Below are positions 17,799 through 26,069 of a DNA stretch of 64,000 bases, piece after piece (the first letter of the stretch is position 1; the number at the start of each line of letters is the position of its first letter). Under the pieces are notes generated by a model. It ran no database searches, had not been told where the DNA came from, and saw only the letters and a list, made by a program, of their open reading frames with translations. Source of the DNA: Alphaproteobacteria bacterium (lineage in GTDB: Bacteria > Pseudomonadota > Alphaproteobacteria > Rhizobiales > Aestuariivirgaceae). The stretch is taken from positions 13,471-77,470 of the forward strand of contig JAHEFB010000006.1 in assembly GCA_024640405.1 (NCBI GenBank). Direction: 5' to 3'. A program made the position numbers and the translations under genes.

Positions 17799-17919
17799 GA
17801 GTCGAATCCTTTCGACAAACTGCAAAGACGGCCGCATCCTTGTTCAGGTATTTAAGCACCGGGAATGAACGCGAGTAAAGAGCCGGTGAGTAATTGATAA
17901 CGGGGGTGTTCGCGTTTGC

Positions 17920-18060
17920 CGCAGCACTGCGTGCCGGAGAAGGAAGATTGTCACACTCATTTGTCATTCTCGGCCTTGTGCCGGGAATCCATGAGCGGTT
18001 GATGCTAGCTGCAATGACTGGATCCTCGGGACGGCGCCCGAGGATTGTTCGTTATAGATG
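17920..18060. repeat. Intergenic palindromic repeat
   Basis: Contains the words GCAGCACTGCGTGCCGG and CATTTGTCATTCTCGGCC followed by CCTTGTGCCGGGAATCC, and a hairpin ATCCTCGGG (18022-18030) with CCCGAGGAT (18037-18045). This style of sequence is frequent between genes in alphaproteobacteria. It shares short words with the 839 repeat (CCTTGTGCCGGGA) and directly precedes the full copy at 18110. No gene is visible in 17799-18388. Confidence 0.6.
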
Positions 18061-18109
18061 TGTAATTGTGTGTTGTCGGTTTAGTGACCGGCGACGGACA
18101 GGCCGTTCT

Positions 18110-18360
18110 TTTTGCTGGTCGAACAGCTTTACTCAGCACTTCGTGCTCTGTTTCTTATCGCTCACGCCAGCAGCCTTCGGCTGCGCTCCGCCAGGGCGCA
18201 CTTCGTGCGACGGCCAGTCGGCCTTGCCTCAGCACTGCGTGCTTCGGATTGGAGTTCATCACTGCCGTTGTTCAGGGTCGGAGAACGGCCTGAGCGAAGC
18301 GAAGAAAGCTGTTCGACCAGCAAAAAGAACGGCCCGCCGCAGGCGGAAAAGCCGTTCGAC
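18110..18360. repeat. Third copy of the dispersed hairpin-rich repeat
   Basis: Runs from GCTCACGCCAGCAGCCTTCG through GGCGCACTTCGTGCGACGGC and CTTGCCTCAGCACTGCGTGC to GGAGAACGGCCTGAGCGAAG. It is closest in order and tail to the copies at 1-298 and 839-1020. It ends in further short stems (GCCCGCCGCAGGCGG) just before the terminator of the cyclase gene. Confidence 0.85.
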
Positions 18361-18365
18361 AACAA

Positions 18366-18396
18366 AAAAGACTATCCCGCTGATGCAATCAGCGGG
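18366..18396 (-). terminator. Terminator overlapping the cyclase stop codon
   Basis: On the minus strand CCCGCTGA (18396-18389) pairs with TCAGCGGG (18383-18376) around a 5-nt loop, then ATAGTCTTTTTTG follows. The TGA stop of the gene at 18389 is the last triplet of the left arm, so translation ends inside the hairpin. Confidence 0.8.
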
Positions 18397-20230
18397 CCTG
18401 CGCCAGCCGGTACACCCGGATCCGGCCCAATCTGCCGCGGACCTGCACATCGCCCAGGTCATCAAGCAGATATTTTGAGGCCAGCTGGTCCACGGTTGCG
18501 GAGGTGAGCAGGGTTGTCGTTGCGGCGTCCGGCGATGTATCGACCGCAAACTGCTTGCCGAGTTGTTCGAGTCGCTGGGCAATATTCACATTGTCACCGA
18601 TGATCGTGTAATTGAGCCTGTCAGGCGCGCCGATGTTGCCGACGGTTACCGGACCGCTGTGAATGCCGATGCGAATTCTAATTGCCGCTTCACCTGCCGC
18701 TTCACGCAGCTTATTGTCCTCATCAAGTGCCAGTCTGATGGCTTGTGCCGCGCGCACTGCTCGATCGGCATGGTCGTCAAAGTGATCAGGCGCCCCCCAG
18801 AACGCCATGACGCTGTCGCCAATGAATTTGTCGACTGTGCCGTCTTCTGCCTCTATGCATCGCGACAGAATTCCAAAGTGCCGGTTCAGCAGTCTGGCAA
18901 TTTCATCCGCCGCAATGCCTTCCGACAGGCTGCTGTATCCGACGATATCGGTGAACATGACAGTAATGTCACGTTCAACTGAAGACGAGGCCGCCGCCGC
19001 GTCCTGGCTCATCAGCCGTTTCACCAGCTTTTTCGGCACATAGGTCTCAAACCATTTCAGGCCGACCAGCATGGTATTGAAAGCCTTTGCCTGATCATTG
19101 AGTTCGCGAAACGCGCTTCCCGACAAGGCCGGTGTGTCGGAAATTTCAAGCTGCCCGATGCGGGCGGCCGCCCGCGCAGTTTCAACCACGGGCCGAGCGA
19201 TTCTCCGGCCCAGCCAGACGGCACCTGCCAAAGCCACAATGAGAGTGACCAGCCCCGCCATTGCCGCGCGTATCAAGCGCATGAACTCATCGTCCACATC
19301 GGAGCTGCGGAAGTACGCACCGACCGTCCACGGTCTGCTGGCAAATCCCACAAGGTCACGATAGATGAAAACATACTCGTCGCCAAACAGTTGCAGTACA
19401 TGGCCTTTGAGATTGCGACCCTCCGTAATTTCGAGTGGAAACCTGTTTTGTGCCTGCCAGATTGCCGCCAGAACCGGATCTCCGGTCTCTGCCAGATCCG
19501 GCAGAGGATCAGCCTCGGTGCGGCTGCCTCCCCGGCCGGCCAGGTTGGGATGTGCCAGAACTTTATCCCTGTCATGCAGAATGTAGATGTTACCGCCAGT
19601 ATTGGGGTCGAGGTCGCCCAGGTAAGAAGACAATTCGCTTACCGTGACCGACGCCACCAACAGTCCGGTTTTGCCACCCGGATAACTTACCGGAGCGCGG
19701 TAATTCAACAGTGTTTTCTTGAATTTGGGCAGCCATATCGGTTCCCCCCAATACGCCTTGCCTCCTGTCAGCGCTTCTTCAAAACCATCACGCACGGTTT
19801 GATCGGACGAAAAATCGCGCAGAATTTCGATGAAACCAGCCTCTGACCGGGCCACGCCAACACCCTGGTGGGCGTCGTTGATAAACAATACTGAATCGAG
19901 TTGTGGCGCTGCCGCCAGTCCACCCTTGAAAGTATCGATTACCTTGTCGCGTTGCGCCGGATCAAGCTCGCCGGCCGCAACAAGCTTCGCAAGAAGGGTG
20001 ACCTGACTGCGGGCTGGTTCAAGGTGTGTCTTCACCTTGTCGGATGTTGTCGACAGGATAAGTGAAGCCTCCTTCTGCAACAGGATCTGCGTGTTTTTGG
20101 CCCCGCTCCAAAGTCCGATAAAGAGAACGCTGGTCACTGCGACCAGCAACAACGCGCTGATACTTGTTGCAAGGGTGACTGTCAAAGACACCCCGCCGCG
20201 ATCACGGACAAATCGTGTTAGCCCCAGCAT
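18389..20230 (-). CDS. Membrane-bound class III adenylate/guanylate cyclase with extracytoplasmic sensor
   Basis: A 613-residue receptor-type cyclase. Helix 1 spans about 17-39, a periplasmic Cache-like sensor about 45-320 (including GGNIYILHDRDKVLAHPNL), and helix 2 about 328-350. A HAMP-like linker (RRIARPVVETARAAARIGQL) precedes the catalytic domain, about 425-610. That domain shows VMFTDIVGYSSLSE (metal-binding aspartate), DKFIGDSVMAFWGAP, RIGIHSGPVTVGNIGAPDRL and IGDNVNIAQRLE, so it should make cAMP or cGMP on sensing a small ligand. The start at 20230 follows GGGAG. It is transcribed away from the envelope protein gene at 20470. Confidence 0.92.
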   Translation of the reverse strand: MLGLTRFVRDRGGVSLTVTLATSISALLLVAVTSVLFIGLWSGAKNTQILLQKEASLILSTTSDKVKTHLEPARSQVTLLAKLVAAGELDPAQRDKVIDTFKGGLAAAPQLDSVLFINDAHQGVGVARSEAGFIEILRDFSSDQTVRDGFEEALTGGKAYWGEPIWLPKFKKTLLNYRAPVSYPGGKTGLLVASVTVSELSSYLGDLDPNTGGNIYILHDRDKVLAHPNLAGRGGSRTEADPLPDLAETGDPVLAAIWQAQNRFPLEITEGRNLKGHVLQLFGDEYVFIYRDLVGFASRPWTVGAYFRSSDVDDEFMRLIRAAMAGLVTLIVALAGAVWLGRRIARPVVETARAAARIGQLEISDTPALSGSAFRELNDQAKAFNTMLVGLKWFETYVPKKLVKRLMSQDAAAASSSVERDITVMFTDIVGYSSLSEGIAADEIARLLNRHFGILSRCIEAEDGTVDKFIGDSVMAFWGAPDHFDDHADRAVRAAQAIRLALDEDNKLREAAGEAAIRIRIGIHSGPVTVGNIGAPDRLNYTIIGDNVNIAQRLEQLGKQFAVDTSPDAATTTLLTSATVDQLASKYLLDDLGDVQVRGRLGRIRVYRLAQAR

Positions 20231-20469
20231 TTGCTCCCATCTTCCATCGCTACATTAGCAACGATATGCCATGCTGCCTTATTCGCAAAGTGATGAAAGG
20301 TGCTTGCGGAAAAGTCGAGTACCGGCATCCAAGTTTGCAGCCGAACGGCACCGTGGTAAAAATGTCACACATTTGAAAATTCCGTTAAGTAAGATCAGTT
20401 TCATATGGCTCTTCCTTGAGTTGTGCATTAATTATTGAATGAATCAGTTTCCTGGCAGGGGTCAGTTCT

Positions 20470-21423
20470 ATGAAAAAGTTTCTCACACTCGTTCTCGGCA
20501 GCACTGCTTTGATGGGCGTTTCCATGATGGGGGCCGCGCAGGCAGAGTCCGATTACCCATTTGCAGCGACAGGATATGTCGGCGGAGGCGGCTCTTGGCT
20601 CAGCCCTGACAATGACGGTGACGACGATGACGATGATGACATTGCAACCATAATTGCCGGTGGTGATATCGTACTCCCGCTCAGCGGCTACTGGAATGTC
20701 CAGTTGGGCGGCGGCTTCCATGTTGACCACATCCACTTCTCTAGAGGTAAATCCGATGCCGCTACCCAGTTTCAGGGCGGTGTCATTGGATTCTGGCGTG
20801 ATCCGATGACAGGTGTTTTCGGTATAGAAGCCGGCCTGTTCAGCCCGACCGGCAATGAAGGCTCGAGCAGACGCAAGGCTCAGAACAGTGTCAAGATTGG
20901 TGGTGTTGCGGAATATTTCTTTTCCGACATGGTCACCTTTGGCGCATTTGGCGGTGCGTTGATTCCGCTTGATTCAAATCCGGAATTACCTGTAATCAAC
21001 AATAACAAGGCTATCGGTAAGGCCCTGGATTATGATACCGGTTATTATGCAGGCGGTCATCTGACCTACTATGCCAGTGACACGCTGGCATTTGCCGGTT
21101 TCGCCCGGTTTACCGAGCTGAACGATAGCGGTAACTTTGGCGGGGGAGACGAATCCACCAGCAAACGGTCTATTCTGGTTGGTGGCAAGGTTCGTTATCT
21201 CACGTCAATGCCCGGTGTTGAAGTCTATGCTTTGGGCGGTTACCACAAATGCGAGATTGAGTTCGATAATCCCGAGGGCGGCAACACGTTCCACGAGGAC
21301 GGCGCCCAATTGATGGGCGGAGTAAAGATTCGTCTTGGCGGGCACACGGACAGCCTGGTCGGCATAGACCGGTCCAACGCAATCGACACCCGAGCATGGG
21401 CATGCCTGGAAACTCGACGATAA
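20470..21423 (+). CDS. Putative outer-membrane beta-barrel protein
   Basis: A 317-residue exported protein: signal peptide MKKFLTLVLGSTALMGVSMM then GAAQA. Alternating hydrophobic strands with aromatic belts (YWNVQLGGGFHVDHIHF, FGIEAGLFSPTGNEG, YYAGGHLTYYASDTLAFAGF, VEVYALGGYHKCEIEF) suggest a small beta-barrel. A loop near residue 50 holds seven consecutive aspartates (DNDGDDDDDDD), possibly cation-binding. The C-terminus (AWACLETRR) lacks the usual terminal aromatic residue of outer-membrane barrels, so the 3' end may be altered or the protein not a canonical barrel. Family not recognised. Confidence 0.6.
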   Translation: MKKFLTLVLGSTALMGVSMMGAAQAESDYPFAATGYVGGGGSWLSPDNDGDDDDDDDIATIIAGGDIVLPLSGYWNVQLGGGFHVDHIHFSRGKSDAATQFQGGVIGFWRDPMTGVFGIEAGLFSPTGNEGSSRRKAQNSVKIGGVAEYFFSDMVTFGAFGGALIPLDSNPELPVINNNKAIGKALDYDTGYYAGGHLTYYASDTLAFAGFARFTELNDSGNFGGGDESTSKRSILVGGKVRYLTSMPGVEVYALGGYHKCEIEFDNPEGGNTFHEDGAQLMGGVKIRLGGHTDSLVGIDRSNAIDTRAWACLETRR

Positions 21424-21465
21424 CGACAGAACGGTTGTCGTCGATCCCGAGGTTACGGGGCGCCT

Positions 21466-21487
21466 AGGGTCCTGACCCTGACTTTTT
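21466..21487 (+). terminator. Terminator-like hairpin after the barrel protein gene
   Basis: AGGGTC-CT-GACCCT followed by GACTTTTTCC lies 42 bases past the stop at 21423. A second inverted repeat, ACGACA/TGTCGT, lies just before (21424-21445). The remaining gap to 21745 shows no gene. Confidence 0.55.
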
Positions 21488-21745
21488 CCGTCCTTTCATT
21501 TTTCTGGCCGATGTCCTCTGGCATTGTGCATTCTGCGGTGTGAAGAGCAGGGGCTTGAAGTGATCCTGCTGGTATGAAAATCATAAATTGCGGCTGAAGC
21601 TTTTCCAGCGGCAGCGGATTATGATTGTGGAAGGTTGCCCTCAATGGCAATAAGTTTATCTGCCGCGGCGCAGTTCTGGACCCTGCACGTTCAGAACTGT
21701 GCCTGAGTTCCCTGTCCCTGGGCTCACCGGCTGGGAGGATCCACA

Positions 21746-24745
21746 ATGGAACGCAGGCTTGCAGCCATCATCGCCGCAGATGTGGTGGGCTACTCGAAAC
21801 TGATGGAGCAGGACGAGGCGGGAACATTGTCGCTGCTATCTGCTCTCATCAAGGATCAGATCCGCCCGATCATTTCCCAACATCGCGGCCGGATCGTCAA
21901 GTTGATGGGCGACGGGGTTCTGGCCGAGTTTGCAAGCGTCGTTGACGCGGTCAGTTGCTCGATTGCATGGCAGGAACTGCTGGCAGCCCACGAAAGCAGT
22001 TTGCAGTTTCGCATCGGCGTCAATCTGGGTGACATCATCATTCAGGACGATGATATTTTCGGCAATGGTGTGAATGTTGCAGCCCGCCTGGAAGGGCTCG
22101 CCGATGCGGGCGGTATCTGCCTGTCCGAGACAGTTCACCGGGAGATCAGAAACGTTCTTGATGTCACCTGCGAAGATCTCGGTGAGCGTAAGATCAAGAA
22201 CATTGCCGAGCCGGTACGCGCCTTTCGTGTATTGCTGGGTGGTAAGGGCGACCGGCAGGCATCCAGATCATTCGAAGCATCAATCGGGCTGGATTTTTCC
22301 GTCCCTGATTATCCATCTATCGCAGTGCTGCCGTTCACGGTGATGAGTACAGATCCGGAGCAGGAGTTTTTTGCCGACGGCGTCGCCGAGGACATCATTA
22401 CAGCGCTCTCCAAGGTCAACCGGTTGCTTGTCGTGGCGCGCAACTCAACCTTTGTTTACAAGGGTAAAGCCGTGGACGTGAAGCAGGTAAGCCGCGAACA
22501 GGGCGTGCGCTATGTGCTTGAGGGCAGTGTGCGCAGTTCTGCGGGCCGGGTGCGTGTCACTGCCCAGCTCATCGATGCGACAACCGGCCTGCATGTCTGG
22601 GCTGAGCGGTACGACCGTGAACTGCAGGATATTTTTGCGGTTCAGGATGAAATTACCCGGGAAATCGTTGTTGCCATGGACGTGCAGCTGAGGGAAGGGG
22701 AACAGCATCGGGTCTGGTCGGGCGGAACCAAAAATCTCCAGGCCTGGGAGTGCGTGCGGTTGGCAACCGATGCGGTTCTGGGTGGATCTGCCGAACAGCG
22801 GCCCAAAGCACAAAGCCTGATTGACCGGGCTCTGGAAATCGATCCCGAGTACGCATTCGCCTGGGCCCTGCGCGCGTGGATTCATTTCAGCCAGGCGGAT
22901 GTCGGCAGTGGTATTGGTTACAATGAACATTTTGAAGCTGAGCAGGCGTCAGCCTTTCGCTGTGGCAGACGGGCGCTGGAACTGGATCCTGACTGTGCCG
23001 AAGCCTACGGCATTCTGGCGCTGACCCATCTGAATGCTGGCGAACATGACAAGGCGCTGGAATTAACGGAGAAAGCCATCCTGCTGGCGCCCAACAATGC
23101 AGAGATATTGGGCGGTGTAGCCTCTGCCGTGATGCGCAAGTCGGGACAGCCGGAACGTGGTGCGGAACTGGTCAGGAAGGCCATGCGGCTGTCTCCATTC
23201 TATCGGCCCGGACTGTTGCGGGCGCTGGGCAACAATTATCGGTTGTCGGGCAGGCTGGAAGAAGCTGTTGCCTGTTACAGGGAGTCGCTGAAGCGCGAGA
23301 GTGGGTATCTGGCGCCTTATGTGAACCTGGTCTCGGCACTTGGAGAACTGGGCAGACCGGAAGATGCCCGGCAGGAAATTCAAAAAATCTACGAGCTGGA
23401 ACCCGGTTTTTCCGTTTCGTCCTATGTGAAGGGGCTGTCGTACCGCAATCAGTCTGACGCAGATCGCATCAGGGACGGGCTGGTGAGCGCAGGGTTATCG
23501 GATGATACGGTGAAGCAACCGCAATCCGGCGGGCAAGACAAACCTGCCATAGCCGTTTTGCCCTTCACCAATGTGAGTGGCGATCCCGAACAGGGATACT
23601 TCAGTGACGGGATCTCGGAAGACATCATTACCGGCCTGTCCCGCTTTAGAACCCTTTTTGTAATCGCCCGGAATTCCTCGTTCAGTTTCAGGGGGCAGGA
23701 TCAAAGCAGCAGGGAGATCGGCGAGAAGCTGGGAGCTCAATATCTGGTGGAGGGCAGTGTTCGAAGGGCCGGCGGCAGGGTCCGTATTTCCGCCCAGCTG
23801 GTTGAAGCCGAATCCGGCAACCACCTGTGGGCTGAGCGTTATGATCGCGATCTTGAGGATGTCTTTGCGGTTCAGGACGAAGTTGCGCAGAGCATAGTCG
23901 CCGTGCTTCCCGGTCGCGTTCAGATCGATGTGGCTGATCGCGCAGCACGCAAACCGACCAGTAACATGAGGGCTTACGAATTGCTCCTGCAGGGCAAGGC
24001 CCTGCGCGACGGGCTGAATGCCGAGGACACGGCGAAAGCCCGTGTGCTTTACGAGAAGGCTTTGCAGCTCGACCCGCGCTATGCCCGGGTCTACATGTAT
24101 CTCGCAGATACCTATGTCGTTGATGCCTGGCTCGGGCTGGCTGACGAGCATGCACCGCGACATGCGCTGGAAATTGCCCGCAAGGGAGCAGCGCTCGATA
24201 ACAGGGATGTCTACATTCAGGATCAGCTCGGGTATGCGCTGCTGTGCGCCGGTCTGTGGGATGACGCCGATGTGCAGTTTGAAAAGGCCCTGTCGCAGAT
24301 CGTCAATGAGGCAGAATCCATGGCCTGGTGCGGCTATGGCTTTCTGCTGTTGGGGCGTCATGAAAAGGCTTTCAAAGTGGTGTCGGAAGCCATGCGCCTC
24401 GATCCGCTGCACCCGCCGGCGCTTGACTGGATTCTTGGTCAGATACATTTTTTCATGAAGCGGTATGACGATGTCATCCGGGTATTGATTGGTGAGGCGC
24501 TGCTGAATTCTCTGGCCCATGCCTTCCTGGTTTCAGCCTACGCTCATTCGGGCCGCAGCGAAGAGGCAAGTGCAGCCTTGAAATCGTTCATTGCTCACCG
24601 GCACTCAGAGCTCAACAGCAGGGGGATTTCCGTGGACACGAATTCAATTTCCACGCTGGCTGCCGGTTTTAGAAAAATGTGGAGGTCTGACGGCGACTGG
24701 GAGCACCTGGCATCCGGTTTGAAAAAAGCCGGTTTGCCGGAATAA
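21746..24745 (+). CDS. Class III cyclase fused to two TolB-like/TPR modules
   Basis: A 999-residue protein. Residues 1-165 are a class III nucleotide cyclase domain (AAIIAADVVGYSKLMEQDEA, IVKLMGDGVLAEFAS, FRIGVNLGDIIIQ, IFGNGVNVAARLE). Next come two successive modules, each a TolB-N-like domain plus TPR helices: one starts at about 190 (SIAVLPFTVMSTDPEQEFFA), the other at about 602 (AIAVLPFTNVSGDPEQGYFS), an offset near 411 residues. Proteins of this family in rhizobia normally carry a single such module. GGGAGGA lies directly before the ATG. No transmembrane segment is evident, so it is probably cytoplasmic, with TPRs mediating protein contacts. Confidence 0.9.
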   Translation: MERRLAAIIAADVVGYSKLMEQDEAGTLSLLSALIKDQIRPIISQHRGRIVKLMGDGVLAEFASVVDAVSCSIAWQELLAAHESSLQFRIGVNLGDIIIQDDDIFGNGVNVAARLEGLADAGGICLSETVHREIRNVLDVTCEDLGERKIKNIAEPVRAFRVLLGGKGDRQASRSFEASIGLDFSVPDYPSIAVLPFTVMSTDPEQEFFADGVAEDIITALSKVNRLLVVARNSTFVYKGKAVDVKQVSREQGVRYVLEGSVRSSAGRVRVTAQLIDATTGLHVWAERYDRELQDIFAVQDEITREIVVAMDVQLREGEQHRVWSGGTKNLQAWECVRLATDAVLGGSAEQRPKAQSLIDRALEIDPEYAFAWALRAWIHFSQADVGSGIGYNEHFEAEQASAFRCGRRALELDPDCAEAYGILALTHLNAGEHDKALELTEKAILLAPNNAEILGGVASAVMRKSGQPERGAELVRKAMRLSPFYRPGLLRALGNNYRLSGRLEEAVACYRESLKRESGYLAPYVNLVSALGELGRPEDARQEIQKIYELEPGFSVSSYVKGLSYRNQSDADRIRDGLVSAGLSDDTVKQPQSGGQDKPAIAVLPFTNVSGDPEQGYFSDGISEDIITGLSRFRTLFVIARNSSFSFRGQDQSSREIGEKLGAQYLVEGSVRRAGGRVRISAQLVEAESGNHLWAERYDRDLEDVFAVQDEVAQSIVAVLPGRVQIDVADRAARKPTSNMRAYELLLQGKALRDGLNAEDTAKARVLYEKALQLDPRYARVYMYLADTYVVDAWLGLADEHAPRHALEIARKGAALDNRDVYIQDQLGYALLCAGLWDDADVQFEKALSQIVNEAESMAWCGYGFLLLGRHEKAFKVVSEAMRLDPLHPPALDWILGQIHFFMKRYDDVIRVLIGEALLNSLAHAFLVSAYAHSGRSEEASAALKSFIAHRHSELNSRGISVDTNSISTLAAGFRKMWRSDGDWEHLASGLKKAGLPE

Positions 24746-24891
24746 GGCGTGTTGTGGCCATGCAGTTTGATTCAAAGTCATGAATGATTAATATAACAAT
24801 TTGAAAAATAACAGGTATTTGCATTAGCTGCAGTGATGTGTGAACGCCAGCCGAATTGAGTTTTCCGACACGTTTTAATGCTGGCCCGCAA

Positions 24892-25923
24892 TCAGTTTGC
24901 CGGCGTCGCTATTTGCGCAATGCGCTGGTACTTGCGGCGGTAAGCGGCGGGCGGTAATCCCACGCGGCGTTTGAACACCCTGCGAAATGAAGCCGGATCT
25001 TCATATCCCACCGACGCGCCGATCTCTTCAATTCCAAGGCCGTCGCTTTCCAGCATCTGCTTGGCTTCCTCGATGCGAAGTGCCTGCACATAGTCGATCG
25101 GAGCGTACCCGGTAGCAGCACGGAACCGCCTGGCGAACGTGCGCGCATTGAGCCCTGACCGCTCCACCATGCGTTCGACCGGATTGACGCAGGCATAGTT
25201 GTCGGCGATCCAGCTCTGGCAATCCGATATGGGGCCGTCGGTGTTCTCCATCGGCCGGGTCATCACGGCATAGGGCGATTGCCCTTCCGAGTGACCGGAA
25301 ATCAGAAATACCTTGGCGGTTTCGATTGCCTGTGTCTGGCCACAGAAGCGGGTGATCAGATAGACGGCCAGATCGTGCCAGGCGCTGACACCGCCTGCCG
25401 TCAGCACTCCGTCGTCAGCCGACGTCAGGCACAACATCGATTCACTCTTGAAACGCACCTTCGGAAAATGCCGCTGGAACATGTCGCGGTATGCCCAGTG
25501 CGCCGTGGCGGTTCGATCATCCAGCAAACCGGCCTCGGCCAGCAACAACGAACCGGAACATACTGAACTGATCAATGTGCCGCGCGCGTGCATGCGGCGC
25601 AGCCATGCGATTTCGCGCGGATATCGCCCGAGCGGTGAAGCATGGATCGAGGTGTACATGTCGCAAACGACGATGGCGTCCGGTGCGGCAATGTCCTCAA
25701 TCGAAGCGTGCGGCGACACCGGCACATTGGCGACGCAATGAAACGGTCTGCCTTCGGCTGTCACTATCTGCACGTCGAGCAATTCATGGCCGGGTGTTCC
25801 CGTGGTCATGTCGAGATAGACCGCCCCGGCAGATACCAGCACGTCATACAGCCCATACAGCACGGATGAAGAGGTCTCAGGGGCTGCGAGCAATGCTATC
25901 AGCGGTCTGGCGGGCTGCGACAT
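24892..25923 (-). CDS. GlxA-like AraC regulator with DJ-1/PfpI domain
   Basis: A 343-residue regulator. The N-terminal half is a DJ-1/PfpI fold (LIALLAAPETSSSVLYGLYD, then the elbow-like SSVCSGSLLLAEAGLLD). The C-terminal third is an AraC helix-turn-helix pair (LNARTFARRFRAATGYAPID and IEEIGASVGYEDPASFRRVF). Such proteins usually sense small nitrogenous or aldehyde metabolites. ATG at 25923 follows AAGGAA. It is divergent from an FAD oxidase/methyltransferase pair, the likely target operon. Confidence 0.9.
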   Translation of the reverse strand: MSQPARPLIALLAAPETSSSVLYGLYDVLVSAGAVYLDMTTGTPGHELLDVQIVTAEGRPFHCVANVPVSPHASIEDIAAPDAIVVCDMYTSIHASPLGRYPREIAWLRRMHARGTLISSVCSGSLLLAEAGLLDDRTATAHWAYRDMFQRHFPKVRFKSESMLCLTSADDGVLTAGGVSAWHDLAVYLITRFCGQTQAIETAKVFLISGHSEGQSPYAVMTRPMENTDGPISDCQSWIADNYACVNPVERMVERSGLNARTFARRFRAATGYAPIDYVQALRIEEAKQMLESDGLGIEEIGASVGYEDPASFRRVFKRRVGLPPAAYRRKYQRIAQIATPAN

Positions 25924-26069
25924 GCGATCGGTTCCTTGTCTATTCTGGCTCTGTTTTGTCGGATTCGCCCCCACACTGAGTCAACTATGCCTTTGTTTTG
26001 GCAATTATGCCACTGGCGCGGTCTCGGCCTCGATCTAGGCTGGTCACACATCAATGACGGAGAAAACAA

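Noticed and set aside
23495-24520. 341-codon minus-strand frame opposite the cyclase-TPR gene
   Set aside because: It mirrors the codon usage of a strongly supported plus-strand gene and contains no domain.
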